DNA of 14,069 nt from Candidatus Nomurabacteria bacterium (GCA_003518045.1 DOZK01000009.1:21354-35422), one strand, 5' to 3'; counted from the stretch's first letter, positions 1 to 5,950 are shown. Numbers and translations are program-made. The notes: a model not told the origin generated them from the sequence alone.

Positions 1-14
1 CATTTTAATATTTG

Positions 15-87
15 TGCCCCCAGTAGGGATCGAACCTACGACCTGCGGATTAAGAGTCCGATGCTCTACCAGCTGAGCTATAGGGGC
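15..87 (-). tRNA. tRNA-Lys (anticodon CUU)
   Basis: Read on the minus strand this folds as a 73-nt cloverleaf. The acceptor arm GCCCCTA pairs with TGGGGGC, and the discriminator base is A. The T arm is GTAGG-TTCGATC-CCTAC, and the anticodon loop CTCTTAA gives CUU, which reads AAG lysine codons. The 27-43 pair of the anticodon stem is a mismatch. No CCA is encoded, so it must be added after transcription. An extended -10 (TG-G-TATAGT) lies just upstream. The region downstream of its 3' end is outside the window, so it cannot be seen whether it carries a hairpin array like the other tRNAs. Confidence 0.95.
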
Positions 88-102
88 ATTTCTGTGCTGA
101 AT

Positions 103-111
103 ACTATACCA
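103..111 (-). promoter_or_regulatory. Extended -10 promoter of tRNA-Lys
   Basis: The minus strand reads TGGTATAGT, an extended -10. A start about 7 nt downstream would leave a leader of roughly 8 nt before the mature tRNA 5' end at 87. No convincing -35 is seen. Confidence 0.55.
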
Positions 112-152
112 TACACAATAATAATTTTCTAGAGTACTTTTAAAAAATATGC

Positions 153-158
153 TAAAAT
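153..158 (+). promoter_or_regulatory. Possible -10 upstream of the tRNA-Cys region
   Basis: TG-C-TAAAAT resembles an extended -10. If used, the primary transcript would begin near 166 and include the partial tRNA-Cys copy (199-218) before the intact tRNA. The -35 is weak, so this is tentative. Confidence 0.35.
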
Positions 159-188
159 AGAAAAACTTTTATAAGTAATTTGTAAAAG

Positions 189-311
189 AAAATAATAAGA
201 CGCGGTGGCGAAGCGGTTCCACGAGCAGAGCGAGATGTATATATAGCTCTACGGTTTAAACCGTAGCGTTAGAAATATTAATCGAAGATAATTACCGTTT
301 TAAAATAATAA
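189..311 (+). repeat. Partial 5' copy of tRNA-Cys with flank, plus palindromic insert
   Basis: Positions 189-218 repeat 302-331 with one mismatch in 30 nt. The shared stretch covers 10 nt of upstream flank and the first 20 nt of tRNA-Cys. The copy then breaks off inside the D arm. The following sequence contains a perfect 18-nt palindrome (CTACGG-TTTAAA-CCGTAG) at about 247-264. Its right half with the next bases is the reverse complement of tRNA-Cys 333-345. The unit is therefore a duplicated tRNA 5' part followed by an inverted copy of the anticodon-arm 5' strand. It mirrors the 3'-end copies on the other side of the gene. Confidence 0.75.
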
Positions 312-385
312 GACGCGGTGGCGAAGTGGTTTAACGCTACGGTTTGCAAAACCGTCATTCGTGGGTTCAAATCCCACCCGCGTCT
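312..385 (+). tRNA. tRNA-Cys (anticodon GCA)
   Basis: A 74-nt cloverleaf with acceptor GACGCGG/CCGCGTC, discriminator U as usual for cysteine tRNAs, T arm GTGGG-TTCAAAT-CCCAC, and anticodon loop TTGCAAA giving GCA. No CCA is encoded. This is the only complete copy at the locus. A 5' fragment lies upstream (199-218) and a 20-nt 3' fragment downstream (469-488). It is expected to be functional. Confidence 0.96.
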
Positions 386-408
386 CAAAAACAACTGCTT
401 GTTTTTTG
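386..408 (+). terminator. Hairpin directly after tRNA-Cys
   Basis: AAAAACAA (387-394), loop CTGC, TTGTTTTT (399-406), plus one more T. The stem starts 1-2 nt after the discriminator base and its descending arm is T-rich, so it could end transcription. A hairpin also follows tRNA-Leu and tRNA-Tyr within 4 nt, so the arrangement recurs. Confidence 0.5.
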
Positions 409-488
409 GGGATTTGAATAGGGGTCGCGAAGTCTTATATTTTTGTAACCAAAAATAGACTTTGTGACCAAATCCCACCCGCGTCTCA
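409..488 (+). repeat. tRNA-Cys-linked hairpin unit ending in a tRNA 3' copy
   Basis: Nested structure. The outer stem GGGATTTG (409-416) pairs with CAAATCCC (469-476), and both arms come from the tRNA-Cys T arm, inverted on the left and direct on the right. The core stem GTCGCGAAGTC (424-434) pairs with GACTTTGTGAC (458-468) through two G.U wobbles. The inner stem TATTTTTG (438-445) pairs with CAAAAATA (450-457) around the loop TAAC. The right end, 469-488, is a perfect 20-nt copy of tRNA-Cys positions 368-387. The unit abuts the promoter of the next gene. Confidence 0.85.
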
Positions 489-504
489 CGAGGTTGTATA
501 TTTC

Positions 505-513
505 TGCTATACT
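505..513 (+). promoter_or_regulatory. Extended -10 of the yjdF-like gene, leaderless arrangement
   Basis: TGCTATACT ends 7 nt before the ATG at 521. The usual start about 7 nt after a -10 would fall on the A of the start codon, so the mRNA would have no leader. No Shine-Dalgarno is present. Confidence 0.6.
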
Positions 514-520
514 TTTAATA

Positions 521-1117
521 ATGCAAAAAATTAAAAAGTATTTTCCACATTTTTTATTAGTAATTTATGTTATTGAATTTGTTTCATTAGGTATTAACCC
601 GTATTCACGCGATGTTTGGTATGCAGAGAATATTCCAATCTTAGGTGTTGTTTTATTCTTAGTAATCTTATATGTTAGAGGAATTAGATTTTCAAATACT
701 GCGTATTTATTAATGAGCCTACTTCCATTTTTCCATACAGTAGGAGGATATTACACATTTGAAAGAGTTCCATTTGATTGGTTTAATAACTTCTTTGGAT
801 TTGAAAGAAATATGTTTGATAGAGTCGGCCATTTTCTTGCTGGCTTCTTTGCTTATGGATTAGCAGAATATGTTCTTACTTATAAAAAAGTTTCTACAAA
901 GTTTTGGGCATTTTTCTTGGGTATATGTTTTATTGGAACACTTGCCATGACCTATGAATTAATTGAATGGCAATATGCAGTAAAACAAGGTGGAGATGCT
1001 GGTATCGCATTCCTCGGTTCACAGGGAGACATTTGGGACGCACAGAAAGATATGTTGATGGACACGCTCGGTGCAATCTTTGTATCGATTATTGGTATTT
1101 TTACTTTGAAAAAATAA
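521..1117 (+). CDS. YjdF/DUF2238 family integral membrane protein
   Basis: A 198-residue membrane protein of the DUF2238 (E. coli YjdF) family, close to the usual length of about 200. Hydrophobic segments lie near residues 9-25, 38-52, 58-75, 102-118, 126-143 and 183-195. Family-typical conserved blocks are HTVGGYYTFERVPF (about 72-85), FERNMFDRVGHF (94-105), YELIEW (145-150) and GDIWDAQKDMLMDTLGA (169-185). The Asp, His and Glu residues in these blocks would sit near the membrane surface. The biochemical function of the family is unknown. The start at 521 was chosen because a longer in-frame start at 464 lies inside the tRNA-Cys hairpin unit and upstream of the -10 box. It stands alone between two tRNA genes. 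Confidence 0.9.
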   Translation: MQKIKKYFPHFLLVIYVIEFVSLGINPYSRDVWYAENIPILGVVLFLVILYVRGIRFSNTAYLLMSLLPFFHTVGGYYTFERVPFDWFNNFFGFERNMFDRVGHFLAGFFAYGLAEYVLTYKKVSTKFWAFFLGICFIGTLAMTYELIEWQYAVKQGGDAGIAFLGSQGDIWDAQKDMLMDTLGAIFVSIIGIFTLKK

Positions 1118-1143
1118 CGCTTTTAAAAAAGTGAAATTTCTTA

Positions 1144-1149
1144 TATACT
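1144..1149 (+). promoter_or_regulatory. -10 of tRNA-Leu
   Basis: TATACT lies 11 nt before the mature 5' end of tRNA-Leu, implying a leader of only about 4 nt. No good -35 is seen, because the box sits just after the stop codon of the preceding gene. Confidence 0.55.
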
Positions 1150-1160
1150 ATGCACCACCT

Positions 1161-1242
1161 GCCCGGGTGATGAAATGGTAGACATAAGACACTTAAAATG
1201 TCTGGCGCAACGCGCGTGCGAGTTCGAGTCTCGCCCTGGGCA
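1161..1242 (+). tRNA. tRNA-Leu (anticodon UAA)
   Basis: An 82-nt class II tRNA. The acceptor GCCCGGG pairs with CCTGGGC with one G.U, and the discriminator is A. The anticodon stem AGACA/TGTCT carries the loop CTTAAAA, giving UAA. The variable arm is long, and the T arm is GCGAG-TTCGAGT-CTCGC. No CCA is encoded. Its T-loop/T-stem/acceptor segment (1225-1238) is the source of four 13-14-nt copies downstream, at 1390, 1430, 1501 and 1612. Confidence 0.95.
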
Positions 1243-1244
1243 CA

Positions 1245-1290
1245 TGAATACAAAAGTATCCTACTTAATAGTAGGATACTTTTGTATTCA
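1245..1290 (+). terminator. 20-bp perfect hairpin after tRNA-Leu
   Basis: The arms 1245-1264 and 1271-1290 are perfectly complementary around the loop TTAATA. The stem begins 3 nt after the tRNA. The descending arm contains TTTTG, but no clean T-run follows, so it may terminate transcription or act mainly as a processing or stabilising structure. Confidence 0.6.
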
Positions 1291-1293
1291 CAG

Positions 1294-1403
1294 TGTCAGT
1301 AGAAAGCAAATGACCTTCGTCATTTGCGGAGACGAGAATACGGGGTCGCGAAGTCTTATGTTTTTGTAATCAAAAATAGACTTTGTGACCGAGTCTCGCC
1401 CTG
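1294..1403 (+). repeat. tRNA-Leu-linked hairpin unit 1
   Basis: The unit starts with a 40-nt segment (1294-1333) repeated exactly at 1522-1561, which contains the hairpin GCAAATGAC-CTTC-GTCATTTGC. Next comes the conserved core, left GTCGCGAAGTC (1345-1355) and right GACTTTGTGAC (1379-1389), with the same two G.U pairs as in the Cys unit. The inner stem (1359-1366/1371-1378) matches the Cys unit except that one A-U pair has become G.U. The right end (1390-1403) is CGAGTCTCGCCCTG, an exact copy of tRNA-Leu 1225-1238. Confidence 0.85.
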
Positions 1404-1443
1404 TATTAGCAACGAGGCAGTTTCGTGACCGAATCTCGCCCTG
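1404..1443 (+). repeat. tRNA-Leu-linked hairpin unit 2 (short, degraded)
   Basis: A 40-nt unit. The right end CGAATCTCGCCCTG (1430-1443) is the tRNA-Leu 3' copy with one mismatch. It is preceded by TTCGTGAC, like the right core arm of the other units. The left arm is reduced to ACGA, which can pair with TCGT. It looks like a deletion derivative. Confidence 0.65.
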
Positions 1444-1513
1444 AATCACGAGCGGCGGCCGGCGAGAAATTTTTGTGACGACAAAAATTTACTTGTCGGA
1501 GAGTCTCGCCCTG
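1444..1513 (+). repeat. tRNA-Leu-linked hairpin unit 3 (variant core)
   Basis: CCGGCGAG (1459-1466) pairs with CTTGTCGG (1492-1499), enclosing a perfect 10-bp hairpin (1467-1476/1481-1490, loop GACG). The first three core pairs are C-G, C-G and G-C, instead of the G-C, T-A and C-G of the other units. The two G.U wobbles and the C-G pair between them are kept. It ends in GAGTCTCGCCCTG (1501-1513), the tRNA-Leu 3' copy. Confidence 0.75.
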
Positions 1514-1521
1514 ATTTATTT

Positions 1522-1624
1522 TGTCAGTAGAAAGCAAATGACCTTCGTCATTTGCGGAGACTCGAATAGGGGTCGCGAGAGCTTTTCGAGCGAAGCGAGT
1601 GCTCTTGTGACCGAGTCTCGCCCT
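1522..1624 (+). repeat. tRNA-Leu-linked hairpin unit 4
   Basis: Starts with the 40-nt repeat shared with unit 1. The outer stem GAGACTCG (1557-1564) pairs perfectly with CGAGTCTC (1612-1619), and both arms derive from the tRNA-Leu T arm. The core GTCGCGAGAGC (1572-1582) pairs with GCTCTTGTGAC (1601-1611), again with two G.U pairs at the same places. The loop contains CGAGCGAAGCGAG. The tRNA-Leu copy runs 1612-1624. Confidence 0.85.
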
Positions 1625-1644
1625 ATATTTGTATCATAGAGTGG

Positions 1645-1679
1645 TATACTTATTTATATTAGATAAGTAATTTTAAAAT
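1645..1679 (+). promoter_or_regulatory. Candidate -10 boxes for the orphan membrane gene
   Basis: An extended -10, TGGTATACT, ends at 1650 and would give a leader of about 28 nt without a Shine-Dalgarno. A second -10-like TAAAAT (1674-1679) ends 6 nt before the ATG and would give a leaderless mRNA. The sequence does not decide between them. Confidence 0.45.
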
Positions 1680-1685
1680 CATAAA

Positions 1686-2969
1686 ATGAATATAGAAAAT
1701 AAAAATGGAGATAAAGCTGATTTGAAGAAGCTTTATAAACAATATATAAAATTATTTATTTTTGCTGTTATATCAGGGTGTATTTTCTTGTTTCTATACT
1801 CAAAGTCTCTTTCTCATCATGACAAAGGTGAATTCGATGGATTGGCTTTTACTCTCGCGCTTAGTCCTTTTATTTTTGCTGGCTTCGTTGCATATTTAAT
1901 ATCTTATATTTTATGTATTATTAGATATTTTAAAATATTAATACATAAAGGTCCCTTATTATATAAGATTGGTTTAACTATTTGGACTATTATTCCTATC
2001 ATTTTTGTTATTATTTATAATAGTATGAGTAATACGGCGGATATTAATTTTAAACAAAAAGAATTATCTGATCAGAAGAATTATCTTTCCAATTACGGTC
2101 TTTTTAAAGTAGACCAAAGTACTTCGGATAATACTGTTAATCAGAATACTTTTTTGAAAAGATTTTCAGAAGAAATCCCAAGTCTTTTTAAAAAAGATGG
2201 AAATTTTTTAAAATTTCCAGGGTCATTAGTTAATGATGGTTGGTTTGCTGTATATTCTAAAGATGCTTCTTGCGCGGGTGCTCCAGTCTATCATTTATCC
2301 CCGCAAGGTGATTATATGAGTGTACTATTAAAAAAGTGTGATAACTCTGGTCAATATTACTGTCTCGGTGTTGTAGGAAATAAAGATTATGAGCGAAACG
2401 TTGTTTTATCTACAAAAGAAAATGCCAGTGAAGCTGAAGCTTTAGACAATAGTTATTTCTGTGATGTTCAAATTGCATCCAGTACTTGTCCATATGTTAA
2501 TTTATCATTAAAACAAAAAGCCGAATTAGATAAAACAAAATTAACTGACCCAGAGGCTATTATAAAAGAACAAAAACATTATCTTGATTTATTTTCTAAA
2601 TTTATTGTTAATAAATCTTATTCTCAAAAAACAAAAACATTTTTAAGAGATTCTTTAAATTCTAATGTTTCTGCTTCAGATCTTTGTCTTCACCCCGGAT
2701 TGGCTAGTAGTACTTTTAAGTTAAACCATCCATATTCTATGATTGTAGAGAATAAGAGTATGACAGAACTCAATTTTATTCAAAGAACCTTTCAAGAGTC
2801 TGCAGTGCCTGGTAAAACCCCTGACTCAGTTTTTGCAAAAAAACATAAAGAATGGTTATGTAAGTCAATATCGATCAGTAAAGATGGAACTTTTGTTGAA
2901 AAACCTACTTTAGAATTAGATTCAGAAGACTCAACAAAATTTCCTACATGTTGGTCTAGTGTCGAATAA
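1686..2969 (+). CDS. Orphan membrane protein with a large cysteine-containing C-terminal domain
   Basis: A 427-residue protein that I do not recognise. Three hydrophobic segments lie near residues 22-39, 56-80 and 95-111, and the remaining roughly 315 residues are hydrophilic. The C-terminal region has about nine cysteines, including CDNSGQYYC, two in the stretch FCDVQIASSTC, and single ones in DLCLHPG, EWLCKS and FPTCWSS. An odd number of membrane segments with a Lys-rich N-terminus would place this domain outside the cell, where the cysteines could form disulfides; that is inference. Codon use is AT-rich like the flanking native genes. It is a single gene ended by a strong terminator shared with rbfA. 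A role at the cell surface or in host contact is possible but unsupported. Confidence 0.8.
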   Translation: MNIENKNGDKADLKKLYKQYIKLFIFAVISGCIFLFLYSKSLSHHDKGEFDGLAFTLALSPFIFAGFVAYLISYILCIIRYFKILIHKGPLLYKIGLTIWTIIPIIFVIIYNSMSNTADINFKQKELSDQKNYLSNYGLFKVDQSTSDNTVNQNTFLKRFSEEIPSLFKKDGNFLKFPGSLVNDGWFAVYSKDASCAGAPVYHLSPQGDYMSVLLKKCDNSGQYYCLGVVGNKDYERNVVLSTKENASEAEALDNSYFCDVQIASSTCPYVNLSLKQKAELDKTKLTDPEAIIKEQKHYLDLFSKFIVNKSYSQKTKTFLRDSLNSNVSASDLCLHPGLASSTFKLNHPYSMIVENKSMTELNFIQRTFQESAVPGKTPDSVFAKKHKEWLCKSISISKDGTFVEKPTLELDSEDSTKFPTCWSSVE

Positions 2970-2979
2970 AATAGTTTAT

Positions 2980-3015
2980 AATTAAAAGCAGTATCAATAG
3001 ATACTGCTTTTAATT
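2980..3015. terminator. Bidirectional terminator between convergent genes
   Basis: A 16-bp perfect stem (2980-2995/3000-3015, loop AATA). Its T-rich arm is followed by TTTTCTT on the plus strand and preceded by an A-rich arm that reads T-rich on the minus strand. It lies between two converging genes and can serve both. Confidence 0.85.
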
Positions 3016-3018
3016 TTC

Positions 3019-3423
3019 TTAATTATCCTCCAACTCTCCCGCCTTCTCTTTCAACATTTTTTGATAAGCTTCATTCGCTAATTTATCTTTTCTTAAAAGT
3101 TCATCTACGTGTAAACGATTTTTTTCTCCATAATCAATTTCAACTTCAAAAAATGGGATGACTTTCACCGGAAGTCTTTTCATTACATAGTGACGAAGCT
3201 CACTTCTCATACGCTTTGCGAAATCTAGGGCAGCAGCTTCTTTGGATTCTGGTAATACAGTCATAAAAATAGTTCCATTTTTCATATCTGCTGTAACATC
3301 ACATCTTGTAATTGTGATTAATGAAGCACCGGAAGATTCACGTTGAAAAAAGTCCTGAGCAATTGCTAGTACTTCAAGCCCTATTTGTATTTGTCGTTTG
3401 GTGGGTTCTCTACTTATATCCAT
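3019..3423 (-). CDS. rbfA: Ribosome-binding factor A (RbfA)
   Basis: A 134-residue protein of typical RbfA size, a type II KH-fold protein that binds the 30S subunit during late 16S rRNA maturation. Visible family features are the N-terminal helix with Arg/Lys residues (REPTKRQIQIG), the ITRCDVTADMKNGTIFMTV strand region, the alternating helix DFAKRMRSELRHYVMKR, the strand VKVIPFFEVEIDYG and the C-terminal LHVDELLRK. It lies 147 bp downstream of infB on the same strand, which matches the nusA-infB-rbfA gene order of many bacteria. A TATAAC box (3435-3440) 11 nt before the ATG suggests its own promoter with a very short leader. No Shine-Dalgarno is seen. Confidence 0.88.
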   Translation of the reverse strand: MDISREPTKRQIQIGLEVLAIAQDFFQRESSGASLITITRCDVTADMKNGTIFMTVLPESKEAAALDFAKRMRSELRHYVMKRLPVKVIPFFEVEIDYGEKNRLHVDELLRKDKLANEAYQKMLKEKAGELEDN

Positions 3424-3481
3424 AATGTTAAATTGTTATATCACACCATCTACTTTGTTATGGAGCCTCACTTTTTCGTGC

Positions 3482-3557
3482 AATGTAGGTCTACTACATT
3501 TTACTCAAAAGTTTCTCCATGCCTCGTATCTAGTGTAATCTAACAATTTCACTAGAT
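3482..3557 (-). other. infB-rbfA spacer hairpins
   Basis: Two inverted repeats lie here: AATGTAG/CTACATT (3482-3488/3494-3500) and ATCTAGTG/CACTAGAT (3528-3535/3550-3557). Neither has a T-run on the minus strand, so they are weak terminators at best. The stretch GCCTCGTATCTA (3521-3532) recurs at 9801-9812 and is followed in both places by AACAATTTC, so it belongs to a dispersed intergenic repeat. Confidence 0.5.
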
Positions 3558-3570
3558 TAAGGCAATTTTA

Positions 3571-5085
3571 TTAAATTCTCAACTTTTCCACCAATATCGC
3601 TTCCAATATATCTGTTGGTATCATTTCTACTTTACTTTCCACCATTAATCCACATTCATTTCCCTCATTCACTGTATCAGTCTTTATTTTTTGTGATTGA
3701 AGTTCAACAATTCTTCCTCTGCCCAGTTCTACTCCACGGCGTATAACTTTTACAACAGTATTATTTTGTATTTTACCAGTCTCTACGCGTCCTCCGATAA
3801 CGTGCTTATCTTTTTGTGAAGAAAAGTTACGAAGAATTTTAAGTGTTCCTAACACAATCTCTTTTTCTTCAAATGGAAGGCGACTTTCAACTAATGTATC
3901 AAACCATTCTGAAAGTTTATAAATAATATCAAAAAGTTCTGGCTTAATTTTAAATCTGTCTGCTTGGTCGCGAGCCTTTGCTTCTAATTTAACAGCGAAA
4001 CCAATAATTACAGTTTTTTCATCAGATGAAGCGAGCATTATGTCTCCTTCAGAAATTGTACCAACACCTTCTGCTATAATTTTTATTTTTACATCATCAG
4101 TCTCACGTTTCTTTAATTCCATTTTTACAGCGTCTAATGTTCCTAGCGAGTCCGCTTTTATAACTACAGGGATAACAACTTTTGCATTACGATAAATTCT
4201 TGGATCAAGAACTGTTTGAATTGCATTTGATTTTGTTTCTGATTGCAAAATCTCCATTGCTTTTTTGTCCGATGAAGAAACAAATATTGCTCCCGCTTTT
4301 GGAATCTCATCAAATCCTGTAACTTTTATTGGTTGGCCAGCACGAGGATTTTTTATTAAACGTCCAGCGAAATCTTCAATGATACGAATAGGGGAAAGTG
4401 CAGTACCGGCAACTATTGCACCATTTCCTGCGAGTGTTCCATCTTTAATAATTAAAGTTGCAGAGATACCACGCTTTTGGTCAACAAAACTTTCAAGTAC
4501 ATAACCAGTGGCTTCGGTTGAAAGGTCAGCTTTAAGTTCATTCATTTCTACTAAAAGTAAAAGTGTTTCGAGTAAGAAATCAATTCCTTGCCCAGTTTTT
4601 GCAGAAATTTCTACACATGGCACGTCTCCTCCATAACCTTCAACATAAATACCATTTTCAACAAGAGAGTTTTTTGTCTTCTGAATATCAGCTCCTGGCT
4701 TGTCTATTTTATTTATTGCAACAACATAAGGTAACTTATGAACGTCAATTGTTTTCCAAGCTTCTATAGTTTGAGCTTTTACACCGTCCTCAGCTGAGAC
4801 AATTAAAATCGCAATGTCTGCAATTTCTGCGCCACGCTCACGCATGGATTGGAATGCAGCATGTCCTGGAGTGTCTAGGAAAGTTACAGATTTTATATCT
4901 CCTTCGCTTAGTTTTTGTTTAACTTCGTAAGCAGAAATACGCTGAGTAATACCACCAGCTTCGCCATCTACAACATTTGATTTGCGAATGAAGTCAAGCA
5001 ATGATGACTTCCCATGGTCGACATGTCCAAGAACCGCAATGACGGGTTGGCGAGAAACAATCTGTGGTTCAGAAGTTTTTGACAT
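3571..5085 (-). CDS. infB: Translation initiation factor IF-2, short form
   Basis: A GTPase that places initiator tRNA on the 30S subunit and promotes subunit joining. At 504 residues it is much shorter than the common 700-900, because it begins almost directly with the G domain and lacks the long N-terminal region. G motifs are GHVDHGKS (20-27), GGITQRISAY (44-53), DTPGH (71-75), NKID (125-128) and SAKTG (161-165). Domain II and the C-terminal domains follow, ending in the conserved EAILVEKLR. The usual His of the GGITQHI motif is Arg here. The ATG at 5085 (MSKTSEPQ) is preferred over one at 5127, which lies upstream of the TATAAT box. It sits downstream of a DUF4446 gene and upstream of rbfA, all on the minus strand. 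Confidence 0.96.
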   Translation of the reverse strand: MSKTSEPQIVSRQPVIAVLGHVDHGKSSLLDFIRKSNVVDGEAGGITQRISAYEVKQKLSEGDIKSVTFLDTPGHAAFQSMRERGAEIADIAILIVSAEDGVKAQTIEAWKTIDVHKLPYVVAINKIDKPGADIQKTKNSLVENGIYVEGYGGDVPCVEISAKTGQGIDFLLETLLLLVEMNELKADLSTEATGYVLESFVDQKRGISATLIIKDGTLAGNGAIVAGTALSPIRIIEDFAGRLIKNPRAGQPIKVTGFDEIPKAGAIFVSSSDKKAMEILQSETKSNAIQTVLDPRIYRNAKVVIPVVIKADSLGTLDAVKMELKKRETDDVKIKIIAEGVGTISEGDIMLASSDEKTVIIGFAVKLEAKARDQADRFKIKPELFDIIYKLSEWFDTLVESRLPFEEKEIVLGTLKILRNFSSQKDKHVIGGRVETGKIQNNTVVKVIRRGVELGRGRIVELQSQKIKTDTVNEGNECGLMVESKVEMIPTDILEAILVEKLRI

Positions 5086-5098
5086 AAATATAACGGCA

Positions 5099-5132
5099 AT
5101 TATACCACGTTTTCGTGAATTAGTCACGAAAA
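5099..5132 (-). promoter_or_regulatory. infB promoter overlapped by an inverted repeat
   Basis: TATAAT (5099-5104) has GTGACT 17 nt upstream (5122-5127), implying a leader of about 6 nt. The perfect inverted repeat TTTTCGTGA-N5-TCACGAAAA (5110-5132) covers the -35 and part of the spacer. It could be an operator or only the end of a neighbouring repeat. Confidence 0.6.
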
Positions 5133-5139
5133 AAATAGT

Positions 5140-5231
5140 AATTAGTTATTTGTTATCAGTCATTAGTTAAAAGTGGATACGGGTGGCGCCGTAGGCGCCA
5201 CCCGTATCCAACTAATAACAAATAACTAATT
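5140..5231. repeat. Nested palindromic element between DUF4446 and infB
   Basis: The centre is a perfect 17-bp GC-rich stem (5174-5190/5194-5210, loop GTA). It is bracketed by an outer AT-rich inverted repeat (5140-5156 against 5215-5231) built from the same AGTTATT/TGTTATT heptads that flank the four-helix-bundle gene at 8728 and 9155. On the minus strand the GC stem is followed by ACTTTTAAC, so it may also end transcription of the DUF4446 gene. Confidence 0.75.
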
Positions 5232-5250
5232 ACTAATAACCACCCCTTAA

Positions 5251-5733
5251 CTATCTCCTATGTGCCTTCTTACTTTCTTCAATCACACTTTGCTCCTCTT
5301 CTGTTAAATCATGAGTGGAAAGATATTTTTCAATTGGTTTTGCAAATGTACTAATACGGTCGCGAGCATGCAATGTCGAAAGCACAACACCATTTCCTTT
5401 TTCATTTAATAATGCAATAGAAAAACTTTGATTAGAGCCATTAGCTTCAAATGCTTTGTAACGAATAGTTTGAGCGTTTCTTATAGATTGAGATACGCGG
5501 TCATCAAGTGATAGGGCATGTTTAGAAATTAATTCGTTTCTTTTTTCAATCTCGGCAACAGAGTCAACACAATTTTTAATTAAAGTCTCAAGTGATGCAC
5601 CATTTTCTCCGCGAGTGAAGTGACTTATTTTTCTATGAAGATAAATAACATAAAGGAGAAGAATAATTATTGCAACAGCCAGTGGAATACTTGGAAAAGT
5701 TTCTATAAGTTTTAGAAAGTAGGGGAGATTCAT
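5251..5733 (-). CDS. DUF4446 family single-pass membrane protein
   Basis: A 160-residue protein matching the DUF4446 family, as recognised from memory. It has a short N-terminus, one membrane helix (about residues 16-32), a helical linker rich in charge (about 45-90), and the conserved block IRYKAFEANGSNQSFSIALL (90-109), followed by GVVLSTLHAR (115-124), AKPIEKYLS and an acidic C-terminal helix (LTEEEQSVIEESKK). Family function is unknown. The ATG at 5733 is used because residues before it in the longer open frame come from intergenic repeat sequence. A TACACT box ends 6 nt before this ATG. It precedes infB by 165 bp on the same strand. Confidence 0.85.
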   Translation of the reverse strand: MNLPYFLKLIETFPSIPLAVAIIILLLYVIYLHRKISHFTRGENGASLETLIKNCVDSVAEIEKRNELISKHALSLDDRVSQSIRNAQTIRYKAFEANGSNQSFSIALLNEKGNGVVLSTLHARDRISTFAKPIEKYLSTHDLTEEEQSVIEESKKAHRR

Positions 5734-5739
5734 GAGATG

Positions 5740-5748
5740 AGTGTAACA
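5740..5748 (-). promoter_or_regulatory. Extended -10 of the DUF4446 gene, leaderless arrangement
   Basis: TG-T-TACACT on the minus strand ends 6 nt before the ATG at 5733, with no Shine-Dalgarno between. Transcription would begin at or next to the start codon. Confidence 0.55.
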
Positions 5749-5800
5749 CAGGATTATTTTTCCCTGTGGAAAAATAATCTTGTAGGAATTTTCAATTTTG

Positions 5801-5950
5801 CAATTTCCAATTTTCAAACGAATACAAAATTCTTTTTTTATGTTATCAAATAAGTATTTGTCATTCCAACGAAAGTTGGAACCCGCCTGCCGGCGAGGCA
5901 GGTCCAGTGTCTGTTCACGCATTGGTATTTTTTTTGAAAATTGGAAATTG
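5801..5950. repeat. Inverted repeat enclosing a palindromic TGTCATTCC-type element
   Basis: CAATTTCCAATTTTCAAA (5801-5818) is the perfect reverse complement of 5933-5950. The interior holds a partial copy of the TGTCATTCC repeat family with small hairpins, TCCAAC-GAAA-GTTGGA and CCTGCC-GGCGA-GGCAGG. More complete copies occur at 6519 and 13358. No gene is seen here. Confidence 0.7.

Noticed and set aside
386..488. Classical phage or island attachment site at tRNA-Cys
   Set aside because: A tRNA 3' end duplicated downstream suggests attL/attR, but only about 80 bp of hairpin lies between the copies and there is no integrase.
464..520. Longer start for the yjdF-like protein
   Set aside because: The extra residues are translated from the tRNA-Cys hairpin unit, and the ATG at 464 lies upstream of the -10 box.
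1175..1369. 64-residue frame through tRNA-Leu
   Set aside because: It is simply the tRNA and its hairpins read as protein.
1291..1626. CRISPR array
   Set aside because: Repeated 13-14-nt ends with varying intervals look array-like, but the repeats are tRNA-Leu fragments, the intervals are self-complementary hairpins of 40-110 nt, and no cas gene is present.
5086..5127. Upstream start for IF-2
   Set aside because: It lies upstream of the TATAAT box, so it would not be on the mRNA, and the added residues are not family-like.
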